Shown here: in pieces, positions 25,708-34,244 of the stretch
How positions within the stretch are numbered: position 1 is the first letter of the stretch
Layout of the letters: every line of letters starts with the position of its first letter
NCBI RefSeq assembly: GCF_025823185.1
Contig: NZ_JACKVK010000004.1
Span: 298,213-362,212 of the forward strand
DNA: 64,000 nt
DNA from: Mycobacterium yunnanensis
GTDB lineage: Bacteria; Actinomycetota; Actinomycetes; Mycobacteriales; Mycobacteriaceae
Direction of reading: 5' to 3'
Notes under the pieces: model-generated
The model's input: only the letters and a program-made list of their open reading frames with translations
The model's database searches: none
Told to the model about the DNA's origin: nothing
Made by a program: the position numbers and the translations under genes

Positions 25708-26730
25708 GTGGCCATCGAGGACTTTCAGAGATATCCGCTGACGTTCGGGCCGAGCCCGGTACATCCGCTCGACCGGTTGACCGAGCACCTGGGTGGAGCG
25801 CGGATCTGGGCCAAGCGGGAGGACTGCAACTCCGGACTGGCCTACGGCGGCAACAAGACCCGCAAGCTCGAGTACATCGTCCCCGACGTCCTCGCCTCTG
25901 GGGCGGACACGTTGGTCTCCATCGGCGGCTACCAGAGCAACCACACCCGTCAGGTCGCCGCGGTGGCCGCCAAGCTGGGTCTCAAGGCGCGCTTGGTGCA
26001 GGAGAAGTGGGTCGACTGGCCGCAGGTGTGGGCCCAGAACCCCCTAGACGAGTCGGTCGGCAACATCCTGTTGTCGCGCATCATGGGCGCCGACGTCCGA
26101 CTCGACCCATCGGGGTTCGACATCGGCATCCGCTCGTCCTGGGAGGATGCGCTGCGCGAGGTCACCGAGGCCGGTGGCACGCCCTACCCGATCCCGGCGG
26201 GCGCCTCGGAGCATCCGCTCGGTGGACTGGGTTTTGCCAACTGGGCCTACGAGGTGCAGCGGCAGGAGGCCGAACTGGGCGTCTTCTTCGACACGATCGT
26301 CGTCTGTACGGTGACGGGCTCGACGCACGCCGGGATGATCGCCGGATTCGCCGGCCAAGATCGGCCGCGCACCGTGCTGGGCGTCGACGCGTCCGCGACG
26401 CTGGAGAAGACCCGGGCTCAGGTTGCCCGAATCGCCAGGCACACAGCCGATCTCATCGGCCTCGGACGTGACCTGCGAGACGACGAGATCACCGTTCTGC
26501 AGGGGTGGGCCGGTGACCTCTACGGGATTCCGGTGGAGTCCACGATGGACGCCATCAAGCTCACCGGCCGCCTCGAGGGCATGATCATCGACCCTGTTTA
26601 CGAGGGCAAGTCGATGGCCGGTTTGATCGACATGGTGCGCGACGGCACGATTCCGAAGCAGTCCAACGTCCTCTATGCCCACCTGGGCGGGCAACCGGCC
26701 CTCAACGCCTACTCGGGCCTGTTCTCGTAG
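25708..26730 (+). CDS. acdS: 1-aminocyclopropane-1-carboxylate deaminase
   Basis: 340 residues, the family length. The PLP Lys is in [11 protein letters not shown] (K50) with [20 protein letters not shown] and the phosphate-binding [12 protein letters not shown]. The Glu in DPVYEGKSM and Leu in [12 protein letters not shown] are the residues that separate true ACC deaminase from D-cysteine desulfhydrase. The enzyme opens the cyclopropane ring of ACC, the ethylene precursor, to 2-oxobutyrate and ammonia, so plant-associated growth on ACC is plausible. The GTG at 25708 has AGGA at 8 nt. Divergent GntR gene upstream. Confidence 0.93.
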   Translation: MAIEDFQRYPLTFGPSPVHPLDRLTEHLGGARIWAKREDCNSGLAYGGNKTRKLEYIVPDVLASGADTLVSIGGYQSNHTRQVAAVAAKLGLKARLVQEKWVDWPQVWAQNPLDESVGNILLSRIMGADVRLDPSGFDIGIRSSWEDALREVTEAGGTPYPIPAGASEHPLGGLGFANWAYEVQRQEAELGVFFDTIVVCTVTGSTHAGMIAGFAGQDRPRTVLGVDASATLEKTRAQVARIARHTADLIGLGRDLRDDEITVLQGWAGDLYGIPVESTMDAIKLTGRLEGMIIDPVYEGKSMAGLIDMVRDGTIPKQSNVLYAHLGGQPALNAYSGLFS

Positions 26731-26928
26731 CGCGCAGGGGAGTGGGCCGACGGTTGCGCGCCGTGGGCGAGACCGTTGGCAGCGTGGACGCCTGCCAGCG
26801 CCGCGGCCACCGCTTGGTAGGCGCGGGTGCGTGTGATCTTCTGGATGCGAGACGACCTCGTGTAGAACATGATTCGATACTCGTCGCCACCCGGTGACCC
26901 GCACAGTGGCACCGAGGCCATTCATCGC

Positions 26929-26934
26929 TAAGAT
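26929..26934 (+). promoter_or_regulatory. -10 hexamer TAAGAT, leaderless type
   Basis: TAAGAT, then AGTGAC, then the ATG at 26941: again exactly 6 nt. Confidence 0.5.
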
Positions 26935-26940
26935 AGTGAC

Positions 26941-27918
26941 ATGCATACGGTGGCCATCCTCGCCTACGACGGCATGTCGGGTCTGGAGTCCGGCTCGGCG
27001 GCCGAGATCTTCGGAATGCACGACCTGTCCCCAGCCTTCTGCGCCGGCATCCCGACGCCCTGGTACTCGGTACGTCTGTGCTCCAAGGAGCCCGAGGTCC
27101 GAATGCTGGGCGGTGCCACCTTGCGGACATCCTTCGGGCTCGCCGACCTGGCCGAGGCCGACACCGTCGTCATTCCCAGCGTCGCCGACGCCAACAAGAT
27201 CGCCTCGCCGGCGGTCGTCGAGGCCATTCGTGCTGCGTCGCAACGTCATTCGCGACTGGTGTCGATCTGCTCTGGTGCGTTCGCACTCGCCGAGGCCGGG
27301 GTGCTCGACGGCCGACGGGCCACCACGCACTGGATCTACGCCGACCTCTTGCAGGAGCGCTTCCCCGACGTCGACGTCGACCCGACCCCGCTCTACGTCG
27401 ACGAGGGTGACGTCCTCACCAGCGCGGGCTGTGCGGCCGGGTTGGATCTGTGCCTGCACATCGTGCGTTCCGACCACGGCGCCCACATCGCCAACGACGT
27501 GGCACGCCGCCTCGTGATCTCGCCCCACCGGGCAGGCGGCCAAGCGCAGTACATCGAGTCCCCGGTGCCCGCGCCGACCACCGACGGTGAGATCGCTCGC
27601 GGAATGGCATGGGCCATGGCTCATTTGGACTCGCCGATCACCCTCGACGAGCTTGCGGCGCAATCCTCGCTGTCGCGGCGAAGCTATCTGCGGCGGTTCG
27701 CCAAGGCCACCGGCACCACCCCGATCAAGTGGCTCATCGCGCAGCGCATCCAAGCCAGCCTGGCCCTGCTGGAGTCCTCCGACCTCTCGGTCGAACAAAT
27801 CGCCGCCAGGGTGGGCTTCGATTCGCCCGTCACGTTTCGGCACCACTTCGTGCGGTCGCTGCACACCACGCCCAGCGAGTACCGCGGCTGCTTCACCGGG
27901 CGGGTCCTCGGTGCCTGA
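26941..27918 (+). CDS. GlxA-type regulator (DJ-1/PfpI domain plus AraC helix-turn-helix)
   Basis: 325 residues. The N-terminal ~185 residues form a DJ-1/PfpI-like glutamine-amidotransferase fold (VAILAYDGMSGLESGSAAEI, SICSGAFALAEAGVLDGR with the nucleophile-elbow Cys, THWIYADLL). The C-terminal AraC domain has both helix-turn-helix units (LDELAAQSSLSRRSYLRRFA and VEQIAARVGFDSPVTFRHHF). Such proteins sense small metabolites and activate nearby genes. The MBL hydrolase gene overlaps its end, so the regulator probably reads out that operon. Confidence 0.9.
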   Translation: MHTVAILAYDGMSGLESGSAAEIFGMHDLSPAFCAGIPTPWYSVRLCSKEPEVRMLGGATLRTSFGLADLAEADTVVIPSVADANKIASPAVVEAIRAASQRHSRLVSICSGAFALAEAGVLDGRRATTHWIYADLLQERFPDVDVDPTPLYVDEGDVLTSAGCAAGLDLCLHIVRSDHGAHIANDVARRLVISPHRAGGQAQYIESPVPAPTTDGEIARGMAWAMAHLDSPITLDELAAQSSLSRRSYLRRFAKATGTTPIKWLIAQRIQASLALLESSDLSVEQIAARVGFDSPVTFRHHFVRSLHTTPSEYRGCFTGRVLGA

Positions 27919-28645
27919 GCCGCTGCACTACGACTGGGAGACGCCGGCCCCCGGGGTACACCGCTGTCGGCTGCCGTTCCTCGACGTCACGGTGGGGGTC
28001 GTCCGGGGCAGTGCGGCCACCCTGCTGGTCGACTGCGGCACCACCCTGGTCGAGGCGGCCGCCATCGCCGCCGACGTGCGAACCCTCGGCGGCGGCGCCG
28101 TCACGCATCTGGTGATGACCCACGCCCACTTCGACCACGTGCTTGGCTCGGCCGGGTTCCCCGACGCCCAACTCATCGGGGCTCCGGCGGTCGCGACGGC
28201 CCTCACCACCGGACTCGACGGCGTCCGCGCGCACGCGCTCGCGTACGGCGCCGAGCCCGCCGAACTCGATCGCGCCATGGCCGCCGTCCGCCGTCCGGAG
28301 CGCCAGGTGACCGACGCCGACCTCGACCTCGGTGACCGAGTCGTCCACGTTCGGCACCCGGGGGTGGGCCACACCGACCACGATCTGGTCGTCGTCGTGC
28401 CTACCGTCGCGCCGGGAGCACGCACCGTGGTCTTCTGCGGCGACCTGGTCGAGGAATCGGGTGACCCCGTCGTCACCGACGAATCCGACCTGGTCTCGTG
28501 GCCACCCACCCTGGACCGGTTGATCGAACTGGGCGCCGACGACGCGGTCTACGTGCCCGGACACGGAGCGTTGGTGGATGCTGGGTTCGTGCGTGGACAA
28601 CGCGAATGGTTGACCCGTCGTCGCGCGTCGGGGACGACCGCGTGA
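27911..28645 (+). CDS. MBL-fold metallo-hydrolase
   Basis: 244 residues. The zinc motif is THAHFDHVLG (HxHxDH), with downstream HPGVGHTDHDLVVVV and GDLVEES and the final metal His in YVPGHGALV. This is the metallo-beta-lactamase fold used by many hydrolases (thioesters, lactones, phosphodiesters); the substrate is not predictable. The start GTG lies inside the end of the GlxA-type gene (8-bp overlap), and the stop overlaps the S4 gene (GTGA). Confidence 0.87.
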   Translation: MPEPLHYDWETPAPGVHRCRLPFLDVTVGVVRGSAATLLVDCGTTLVEAAAIAADVRTLGGGAVTHLVMTHAHFDHVLGSAGFPDAQLIGAPAVATALTTGLDGVRAHALAYGAEPAELDRAMAAVRRPERQVTDADLDLGDRVVHVRHPGVGHTDHDLVVVVPTVAPGARTVVFCGDLVEESGDPVVTDESDLVSWPPTLDRLIELGADDAVYVPGHGALVDAGFVRGQREWLTRRRASGTTA

Positions 28646-29019
28646 CGGGGCCGGTGGAATCGGCCCGGGTGGACCGGTGGTTGTGGGCCGTCCGGCTGAC
28701 CAAGACCCGCCCCGACGCCGCGGCGGCTTGCCGGGGCGGGCACGTGCGTGTCAACGATCGTCCCGCCAAGCCGGCCACGATGGTGGTCCCCGGTGACGTG
28801 GTGCGAGCACGGGTGGGTGAGGCGACACGCGTCGTCGAGGTGGTGCGCGTCATCCAGAAACGGGTGGGCGCGGCCGACGCGGTGACGTGCTTCCTCGACC
28901 GCACGCCGAAGCCGGCGCCGACGGCCGCAGTCCCGGTGGCCGTGCGTGACCGAGGCGCCGGCAGGCCCACCAAGCGCGACCGGCGGTTGCTGGAGCAATT
29001 GCGCGCCCAACGCGGCTGA
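28642..29019 (+). CDS. S4-domain RNA-binding protein (Hsp15-like)
   Basis: 125 residues. The S4 fold is plain: RVDRWLWAVRLTKTRPDAAA, GGHVRVNDRPAKPATMVVPG, then a basic tail (GAGRPTKRDRRLLEQLRAQR). In E. coli Hsp15 binds free 50S subunits carrying nascent chains; the role in mycobacteria is not settled. The GTGA overlap with the MBL gene fixes the start. Confidence 0.87.
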   Translation: MTGPVESARVDRWLWAVRLTKTRPDAAAACRGGHVRVNDRPAKPATMVVPGDVVRARVGEATRVVEVVRVIQKRVGAADAVTCFLDRTPKPAPTAAVPVAVRDRGAGRPTKRDRRLLEQLRAQRG

Positions 29020-29103
29020 GCCCGCTGAGGCGCCGATGCTGGGTCAGGTGGGGCCAATGTGTGCGACGATGACCGTGCGTCAGCAGAGAGGACACCCGGT
29101 TAC

Positions 29104-29688
29104 ATGACTGAACGACGTCGCATCACGGCCGTCGACGCCGCGAAGATCGCCTGTGCAGGGGTGTTCCTCGCCGGTGGCGCGCTCGGCGTGGCCGCACAGG
29201 CCGCCGCCGACCCGGACGTGCCCGTGACCCCGGTGCCAGCCGTTCCCGGTCCACCTGCGCCCGACCAGCAGATGGTCGCCGGCGGAGACGCGCCGCCTGC
29301 TCCGCCGCCCGTCGGGGCGCCCGTCGTACCCGAGATCTCCAATCCGCAGTATGGCTCGGGCTCCGGGCCGCTGGGGTTCATCCGGGACGCATGGCACCAG
29401 GCGAAGGACCCGTATGGCGTGGGTGACTCGCCCGACGGGATGCCGGTCGGTGCCGCGCCGCCGCCCGGGGCCGGCCCGCCACCGCCATTGCCTCCCGGCT
29501 TCAAGTCGCTGAACTTCCCCGAGTCCGACACCGCGCCCGTGCAGGCAGCGCCGAACTCTGGTGGCCCGGCTCTGCCGCCCGGGTACTACCCGCTCAACGG
29601 CCCGCCGCCGCCCGGGTACGACGCGCCGCCACCGGCGCCCGCCGATCCTGCCGCGCCGCCGACGATCGTGCCCCTGCCGCCGGGCTAG
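29104..29688 (+). CDS. Secreted or anchored proline-rich protein
   Basis: 194 residues. A short N-terminal hydrophobic segment (KIACAGVFLAGGALGVAAQA) followed by AAADPDVPV looks like a signal peptide. The rest is Pro-rich with repeated PPG(Y)YPLNGP-like units and a central region FIRDAWHQAKDPYGVG. No known domain. The ATG at 29104 follows AGAGAGGA about 10 nt upstream; a further in-frame ATG at 29059 is less likely. Function unknown. Confidence 0.65.
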   Translation: MTERRRITAVDAAKIACAGVFLAGGALGVAAQAAADPDVPVTPVPAVPGPPAPDQQMVAGGDAPPAPPPVGAPVVPEISNPQYGSGSGPLGFIRDAWHQAKDPYGVGDSPDGMPVGAAPPPGAGPPPPLPPGFKSLNFPESDTAPVQAAPNSGGPALPPGYYPLNGPPPPGYDAPPPAPADPAAPPTIVPLPPG

Positions 29689-29765
29689 CCGCCCATCGTG
29701 CCCCTCGACCATTGAAGCCCGCGTCGGACGTAGTTGGAACGAGCACGTAGTCGAAGCTGGGCGGA

Positions 29766-31409
29766 TCAGTCCCGCTGTTCGACCTCATTCGATTCGCGTT
29801 CGCGGGTGTTTTTGCGCCGCGGCATGGTGAGGCCTGCGGTGTGGCTCGCTGGGACGTCGCGCACCCTCACCGTGGCGGTGGGTCTGGACAGTTCGGGGAA
29901 CAGCAGTCGGCTGCCGGGCGTGGTGACGAACTCGCGTCCGTCGGGTGCGGTCCAGATGACGGTGCCGTCCTCGAGTTGCCTGTCCCGCCAACCATTCTCA
30001 CCTCCCCAGAAGGTCTTGAGCAGGTGGTGTCTTCGGCAGACGCATTTGAGGTTGGATGCCGCGGTCGGGCCATGCGGCCACGGAATCGTATGGTCGACAT
30101 CGCAATTCGTCGCGGGTACGCGGCAGCCGGGGAAGCGGCACGTCATGTCGCGGCAGCGGATGAAGTCGGCCAGTTTCTTCGACGGTCGGTAGCGGTTCTC
30201 CGGTGGGGCTTGGCCGGGGTGCACTATTCGGGTGATGGTCGCTCCGATGGCGGCACGGCAGGCGATCGCACCGGGGAGGAACTGGCCGCCCATCATCGCC
30301 GCGGGCCGCAGTGCAGCCAGTCTGCCGGGAGTCGGAGTCATCGCCTCGGTCAGGGTGAGGTCGCGCAGCGGCTTGTCGAAGAGCGGTGGCCCTTCCCCGT
30401 CGAGGGCTGCGCGCTCCTCGGCGGGAGTGGGCGTGAAAGTGGGTGTGGCCGGCGGTGAATCGCTCTGCGGCGCTGCGTCATCGGATGTTGGTGCGGCATC
30501 CGCGTCTTCGGCGGTGTCCTCCGGGACGAGGTCCGGTGGCGGCGCGGGTGACTCCGGCTTCGGCGCGGGCGGCTCGGACCTAGGCGCGGACTCGGGGTCG
30601 GCCAGTGTGTCGTCACTGGTGATGACGTAGACGACCACGCCGGTGGCGGGCGGGTTCTGGGCGGCGGAGCAGTCGTCGTTGCCACAGAGGCAGGCCATCC
30701 GGTCGGTGCCGTTCCCGATGGCGCCGTAGGCATCGGCACGCAACTGGTCGGCGGTCCGCGGGTCGGCCGGGCACACGGTGGCGGCCAGGTTCTTCAGTCG
30801 TGCCTGGAACGCCTTGGCGTCGTGGGCGAACAGGGTGGCCAACACGGTGGCCATTCCGCTGCCGTCCTCCTCGATGTGCACTTCCACCGACCGGCCTCGC
30901 GCCTTGGTCTCGTCCCGGCGCACCGCCTGCGGGTCGACCTGGTGGATGAAGACGTCGATGGCCTTCTCGGTCTTGTCGACTGACCTCGGTTCCCAGTCCC
31001 CGAACGCCTCGGCCAGCAGTTCGTCCAGCGCCCGTAGGGCGTCGGGGTCGACGACCAGGGCCCCGCGGTGCACGACGGTCTTCACCAAGGCATAGGTGAT
31101 GAGGCCCTCGGCGAACACCGCGGCCACCTTGGGGAATCGGTCGTGCAATGCGACGGCGATCAACAGTTGGTGGGTGGCGGTGCCGGGGGTGATGTTTTGT
31201 GCGGCGCCGATGTGGGCGGCGACGGCGTCGAGGTTGTCCAGGCACCATTGGTCTCGGTCGGCTGACCCGGAGGCGGCATGTGCCTCGTCGAGCATGGCGG
31301 CCATCGTCGCGACCCGGTGGGCGCAGGCCGCGTTCTCCACCCGTGACCACGACGACAGGGCCCCGGCACCGTGGGTGCCGGTCGTGGCGTCCACCAGATC
31401 GTCGAACAT
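29766..31409 (-). CDS. DUF222 and HNH endonuclease domain protein (second copy)
   Basis: 547 residues, longer than the copy at 9579 because of an acidic Pro/Ala-rich linker (about 280-345, PRSEPPAPKPESPAP onward). The DUF222 part includes LIAVALHDRFPKVAAVFAEG, and the C-terminal HNH domain reads CRFPGCRVPATNCDVDHTIP then NLKCVCRRHHLLKTF, with a Cys set for zinc binding. The two copies share only the domain plan. Role of the family unknown; no mobility genes beside it. Confidence 0.9.
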   Translation of the reverse strand: MFDDLVDATTGTHGAGALSSWSRVENAACAHRVATMAAMLDEAHAASGSADRDQWCLDNLDAVAAHIGAAQNITPGTATHQLLIAVALHDRFPKVAAVFAEGLITYALVKTVVHRGALVVDPDALRALDELLAEAFGDWEPRSVDKTEKAIDVFIHQVDPQAVRRDETKARGRSVEVHIEEDGSGMATVLATLFAHDAKAFQARLKNLAATVCPADPRTADQLRADAYGAIGNGTDRMACLCGNDDCSAAQNPPATGVVVYVITSDDTLADPESAPRSEPPAPKPESPAPPPDLVPEDTAEDADAAPTSDDAAPQSDSPPATPTFTPTPAEERAALDGEGPPLFDKPLRDLTLTEAMTPTPGRLAALRPAAMMGGQFLPGAIACRAAIGATITRIVHPGQAPPENRYRPSKKLADFIRCRDMTCRFPGCRVPATNCDVDHTIPWPHGPTAASNLKCVCRRHHLLKTFWGGENGWRDRQLEDGTVIWTAPDGREFVTTPGSRLLFPELSRPTATVRVRDVPASHTAGLTMPRRKNTRERESNEVEQRD

Positions 31410-31549
31410 GAACCCAGTCTAGGGCGGCATACCGACGAAAGTCGTTCTGCTACAAGCGTTCTGTGGATAACCTCAAGATCTGTGGACAACCCCGCCTAAG
31501 CCGCCGAAGATGTCGGACCCACGTGCTAGAGCGCTGCGGCTTGTCAGCC

Positions 31550-31801
31550 CTAGGTGCGGTGCTTGCACCCCGGCCAACAACACGGCCGGCGCTTGCCCTC
31601 TTCGAGTTCTTCCCTGGTGCGCCGAACGCGGCGTGCCCGGGTCGCGTCCTGCTTGGCGTCCTCGACCCAGCAAATGAACTCGTTGCGGGCCAGTGGCGTG
31701 ATATCGCGCCAGGCGTTCAGCGCCGTGTCGTTGGCGACCAGTTCGTCTCGCAGGTCCGCGGGCAGGTCGTGAACCACGCCACCGGGCAATCGAGTGCTCA
31801 T
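31550..31801 (-). CDS. Small YdeI/OmpD-associated family protein
   Basis: 83 residues from the ATG at 31801. The sequence ALNAWRDITPLARNEFICWV, then EDAKQDATRARRVRRTREEL and GKRRPCCWPGCKHR, matches the C-terminal part of the YdeI/OmpD-associated (bacteriocin-protection-like) family. Here that part forms a stand-alone short protein, seen elsewhere in actinobacteria. The CCWPGC-H end could bind a metal. Function not established. Confidence 0.75.
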   Translation of the reverse strand: MSTRLPGGVVHDLPADLRDELVANDTALNAWRDITPLARNEFICWVEDAKQDATRARRVRRTREELEEGKRRPCCWPGCKHRT

Positions 31802-31846
31802 GTCGATCGACAACCTACTCCGGGCCGCCCGGAGCGAGCGCACGAT

Positions 31847-32275
31847 TCACTCCATCGCGTAGCGGCTGACCGCGTCGGGCTGCAGGAGCAGCCGTACCCA
31901 ATCTTGCGCCTGGATGTCTGCAAGGTCGCGGGCCCTGGCCGGGTCGTCGAGATCCCAGTAACGCGCGGCCAATCGCGCGGCCAGGTCGTGGGCACCCGTG
32001 GTCACGATCTCGACGTGGCCCGCCACCGACACCCACCGCTCGCGTTCGCCGACCGGCGCTGCGACCACCAGCGAGGCACGTGGCACTTCGACGAGGTGGC
32101 GAATCTTGGATGTGCCTGGGCCCGTGAACAATTCGATGTGGCCCTCGTCGGTGGCCTCGAACCACACGGGCCGGGGCTGCGGCGGGTGCGGGCCGGCGGC
32201 AACGGTGAAGAATCCGTGCAGCGGGCGCCGAAGGAACGTCAGGTCGTCGGCGGTGAGTGAAGTCGTCGTACCCAT
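31847..32275 (-). CDS. PPOX-class (pyridoxamine 5'-phosphate oxidase fold) protein, possibly F420-dependent
   Basis: 142 residues with the split-barrel FMN/F420-binding fold: LTFLRRPLHGFFTVAAGPHP, QPRPVWFEATDEGHIELFTG, the typical strand KIRHLVEVPRASLVVAAPVG and WVSVAGHVEIVT. In mycobacteria many such proteins use F420 rather than FMN; cofactor and substrate cannot be told here. Divergent from the AraC regulator gene with an 81-bp gap, so regulation by that protein is possible. Confidence 0.8.
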   Translation of the reverse strand: MGTTTSLTADDLTFLRRPLHGFFTVAAGPHPPQPRPVWFEATDEGHIELFTGPGTSKIRHLVEVPRASLVVAAPVGERERWVSVAGHVEIVTTGAHDLAARLAARYWDLDDPARARDLADIQAQDWVRLLLQPDAVSRYAME

Positions 32276-32343
32276 GACATCAGTCAACTGCACGATGCAC
32301 GGACGATCCATGGGTAATTAGCCGAAATGCATGTGTGATCGTC

Positions 32344-32349
32344 TAACCT
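32344..32349 (+). promoter_or_regulatory. -10 hexamer TAACCT, leaderless type
   Basis: TAACCT followed by 7 nt and the GTG start at 32357. Confidence 0.4.
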
Positions 32350-32356
32350 CGCCGAG

Positions 32357-33286
32357 GTGAGCGTCTTCGACGACATGATTCGCGGGGTGCGGGCCAACGG
32401 CTCGCTGTTCGGCAGTACGACACTGTCGCCGCCGTGGGCCCTGCAATTCGTCGACGGTGCTCCGCTGACCCTGTGCACCGTGTTGGGCGGAGCAGGTTGG
32501 ATCGTGGTCGACGAGCATCCGCCCGCACTGTTGCGGCCCTATGACACGATCGTGGTGCGCGGACCAGCGACGTTCACCTTCGTCGACGAGGTGGGGACCG
32601 CCGCCGAACCCGTCCTCTGCGGCGAGGACTGCGCCACCCCCGATCAGGGCGGCACCCGGCATCGGCTCGGGTGGAGCGACGCCGGGGACGGAGCGGGCGC
32701 CACCACGCTGATCGTCGGTGCCTACCCGGTACGCGGCGAAATCAGCCGGCGCCTTCTGGACGCCCTGCCGGTCATCCTGCGGGTGGACGCCGGGGGCACG
32801 GGTGACCCGGTGCTCGACCACCTCGCTGCGGAGGTGGCCCTCGACGTGCCCGGCCAGCAGGTCGTCCTCGACCGACTGCTGGACTGGATGCTGGTCTGCA
32901 CGCTGCGGGCGTGGTTCGACCGCCCGGGCGGCGAGCCGCCGGGATGGTGGGCCGCCCAGCGTGATCCGGTGGTCGGTGACGCGCTACGCATGTTGCACGC
33001 CGACCCGGCGGCGCCGTGGACGATCGCGGTGCTCGCCGATCGCGCGCGGGTGTCGCGGTCGACGTTGGCCAAGCGATTCGCCGATCTCGTCGGAGAACCT
33101 CCGCTGAGTTATCTCACGCGGTGGCGCATGACGCTCGCAGCGGATCTGCTGGCGCAGCGCGGGGACGCCACCGTCGCCGAGGTGGCCCGTGCGGTGGGCT
33201 ACGCCGACCCGTTCGGGTTCAGCGCCGCGTTCAAGCGGGTCCGTGGCGTGAACCCCAGCGAGTACCGTCGCGCGGTCAGCCCGTGA
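32357..33286 (+). CDS. AraC family regulator with N-terminal cupin domain
   Basis: 309 residues. The N-terminal domain (about 1-190) is the cupin_6/AraC_binding type: WALQFVDGAPLTLCTVLGGA, LLRPYDTIVVRGPATFTFVD, LPVILRVDAG. The C-terminal helix-turn-helix pair is strong (IAVLADRARVSRSTLAKRFA and VAEVARAVGYADPFGFSAAF, ending GVNPSEYRR). The divergent PPOX gene is the likely target. Convergent with the FKBP gene, overlapping it by 11 bp. Confidence 0.88.
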   Translation: MSVFDDMIRGVRANGSLFGSTTLSPPWALQFVDGAPLTLCTVLGGAGWIVVDEHPPALLRPYDTIVVRGPATFTFVDEVGTAAEPVLCGEDCATPDQGGTRHRLGWSDAGDGAGATTLIVGAYPVRGEISRRLLDALPVILRVDAGGTGDPVLDHLAAEVALDVPGQQVVLDRLLDWMLVCTLRAWFDRPGGEPPGWWAAQRDPVVGDALRMLHADPAAPWTIAVLADRARVSRSTLAKRFADLVGEPPLSYLTRWRMTLAADLLAQRGDATVAEVARAVGYADPFGFSAAFKRVRGVNPSEYRRAVSP

Positions 33287-33908
33287 TGCCGAGGATCTTG
33301 ATGGCGAATACGAGCGAGTCGCCCTTCTGGATGCCTGCGCTGGGCTGACCTTCGGGGTATCCGTCGGCCGGGTCCATGGCCACGGCGACGGTGGAGCCGA
33401 CCTTCTGGCCCGCGATGGCCTTCTGGAAGCCCGGGACGACGCCGTCGAGCGGGAATTCCGCGGGCTCGCCACGCTCGTAGCTGCTGTCGAAGGTGCTGCC
33501 GTCGCGACCGTTGACGCCCATGTAGCAGACCGAGACGGTCGCGGTGTCCGGGACCACGGGGCCGTCGCCGGCCACGAGGGTGTGCACCTGGGTGGCGGTC
33601 ACGCCGAACGGGCCGGCCACCTTGATCTCCGGTGCGGCCGAGTCCGTCGACCCGGTGACCGCGACGTTGCCGGTCGTCCCGGGCAACGTCCACTCCGGCG
33701 TTCCACCGGCGGCGGGGGGTGCCGACGGGCAGGACGCCGCGACGGGGGATTGGCTGGGCGCGGCCACGGCCGAGGAGCTGCCGTTCGCGGCAGGCGAGGT
33801 CGGGGTGGGCTCGGCGCCTGCGTCGGAACCGCAGGCGGCGAGCAGGGCGACGAACGGCGCGGCACCTGCCACGATCGCGGCGGAACGGAATGCGCGGGTT
33901 GACTTCAT
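33276..33908 (-). CDS. FKBP-type peptidyl-prolyl cis-trans isomerase lipoprotein
   Basis: 210 residues. The signal peptide ends in a lipobox (FVALLAACGSD; Cys near residue 26), so the mature protein is lipid-anchored outside the membrane. A Ser/Thr/Pro/Ala-rich linker precedes the FKBP domain: VCYMGVNGRDGSTFDSSYER, FPLDGVVPGFQKAIAGQKVG, DPADGYPEGQ and LVFAIKILGI. It probably helps fold exported proteins. The ATG at 33908 is favoured over one 9 bp upstream; TAGCGT lies 7 nt before it. Confidence 0.88.
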   Translation of the reverse strand: MKSTRAFRSAAIVAGAAPFVALLAACGSDAGAEPTPTSPAANGSSSAVAAPSQSPVAASCPSAPPAAGGTPEWTLPGTTGNVAVTGSTDSAAPEIKVAGPFGVTATQVHTLVAGDGPVVPDTATVSVCYMGVNGRDGSTFDSSYERGEPAEFPLDGVVPGFQKAIAGQKVGSTVAVAMDPADGYPEGQPSAGIQKGDSLVFAIKILGITG

Positions 33909-33947
33909 CGTCGCCACGCTACAGAAGGCATCTCGTGCAGCCGACGC

Positions 33948-34244
33948 TCACCTCAGCCGCAGCGTCACCCCGGCGTCGTCGAAGGCCGCGCGCACTGCCT
34001 CGACGAACGCGGTGCCGCCGCGCGTGACGCCGCGGAGCCGTCGGCGCGACGACTCGCTGTGCCGCCACTCGAATTCCACCGGCTCATCCGGCTCGGTGCC
34101 GAAGCCGCCGCGCAAGCAGTCGGCGAGCGCGTCGAGGTTGGTGCCGAAGTATCCACCGGGGCCGTTGACCGCTTCGCCGATCTCCCGGTAGAAGTCCTCG
34201 GGGGCCCCGATCCGTCGACCGTCGAGGCGAATCGTCCGCGTCAC
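33948..34244 (-). CDS. Barstar-family ribonuclease inhibitor
   Basis: 98 residues: IRLDGRRIGAPEDFYREIGE, GGYFGTNLDALADCLRGGFG and EWRHSESSRRRL. The GYFGxNLDAL helix is the barstar segment that plugs the barnase active site. The start overlaps the stop of the secreted RNase gene by 4 bp (GTGA), so toxin and cytosolic inhibitor are translated together. It protects the producer from RNase that fails to be exported. Confidence 0.9.
   Translation of the reverse strand: MTRTIRLDGRRIGAPEDFYREIGEAVNGPGGYFGTNLDALADCLRGGFGTEPDEPVEFEWRHSESSRRRLRGVTRGGTAFVEAVRAAFDDAGVTLRLR

Noticed and set aside
26709..26921. Minus-strand 70-codon frame overlapping the end of acdS
   Set aside because: No domain, no ribosome binding site, and it overlaps a secure gene; its start lies against the divergent promoter of the GlxA-type regulator, so it may be a chance frame.
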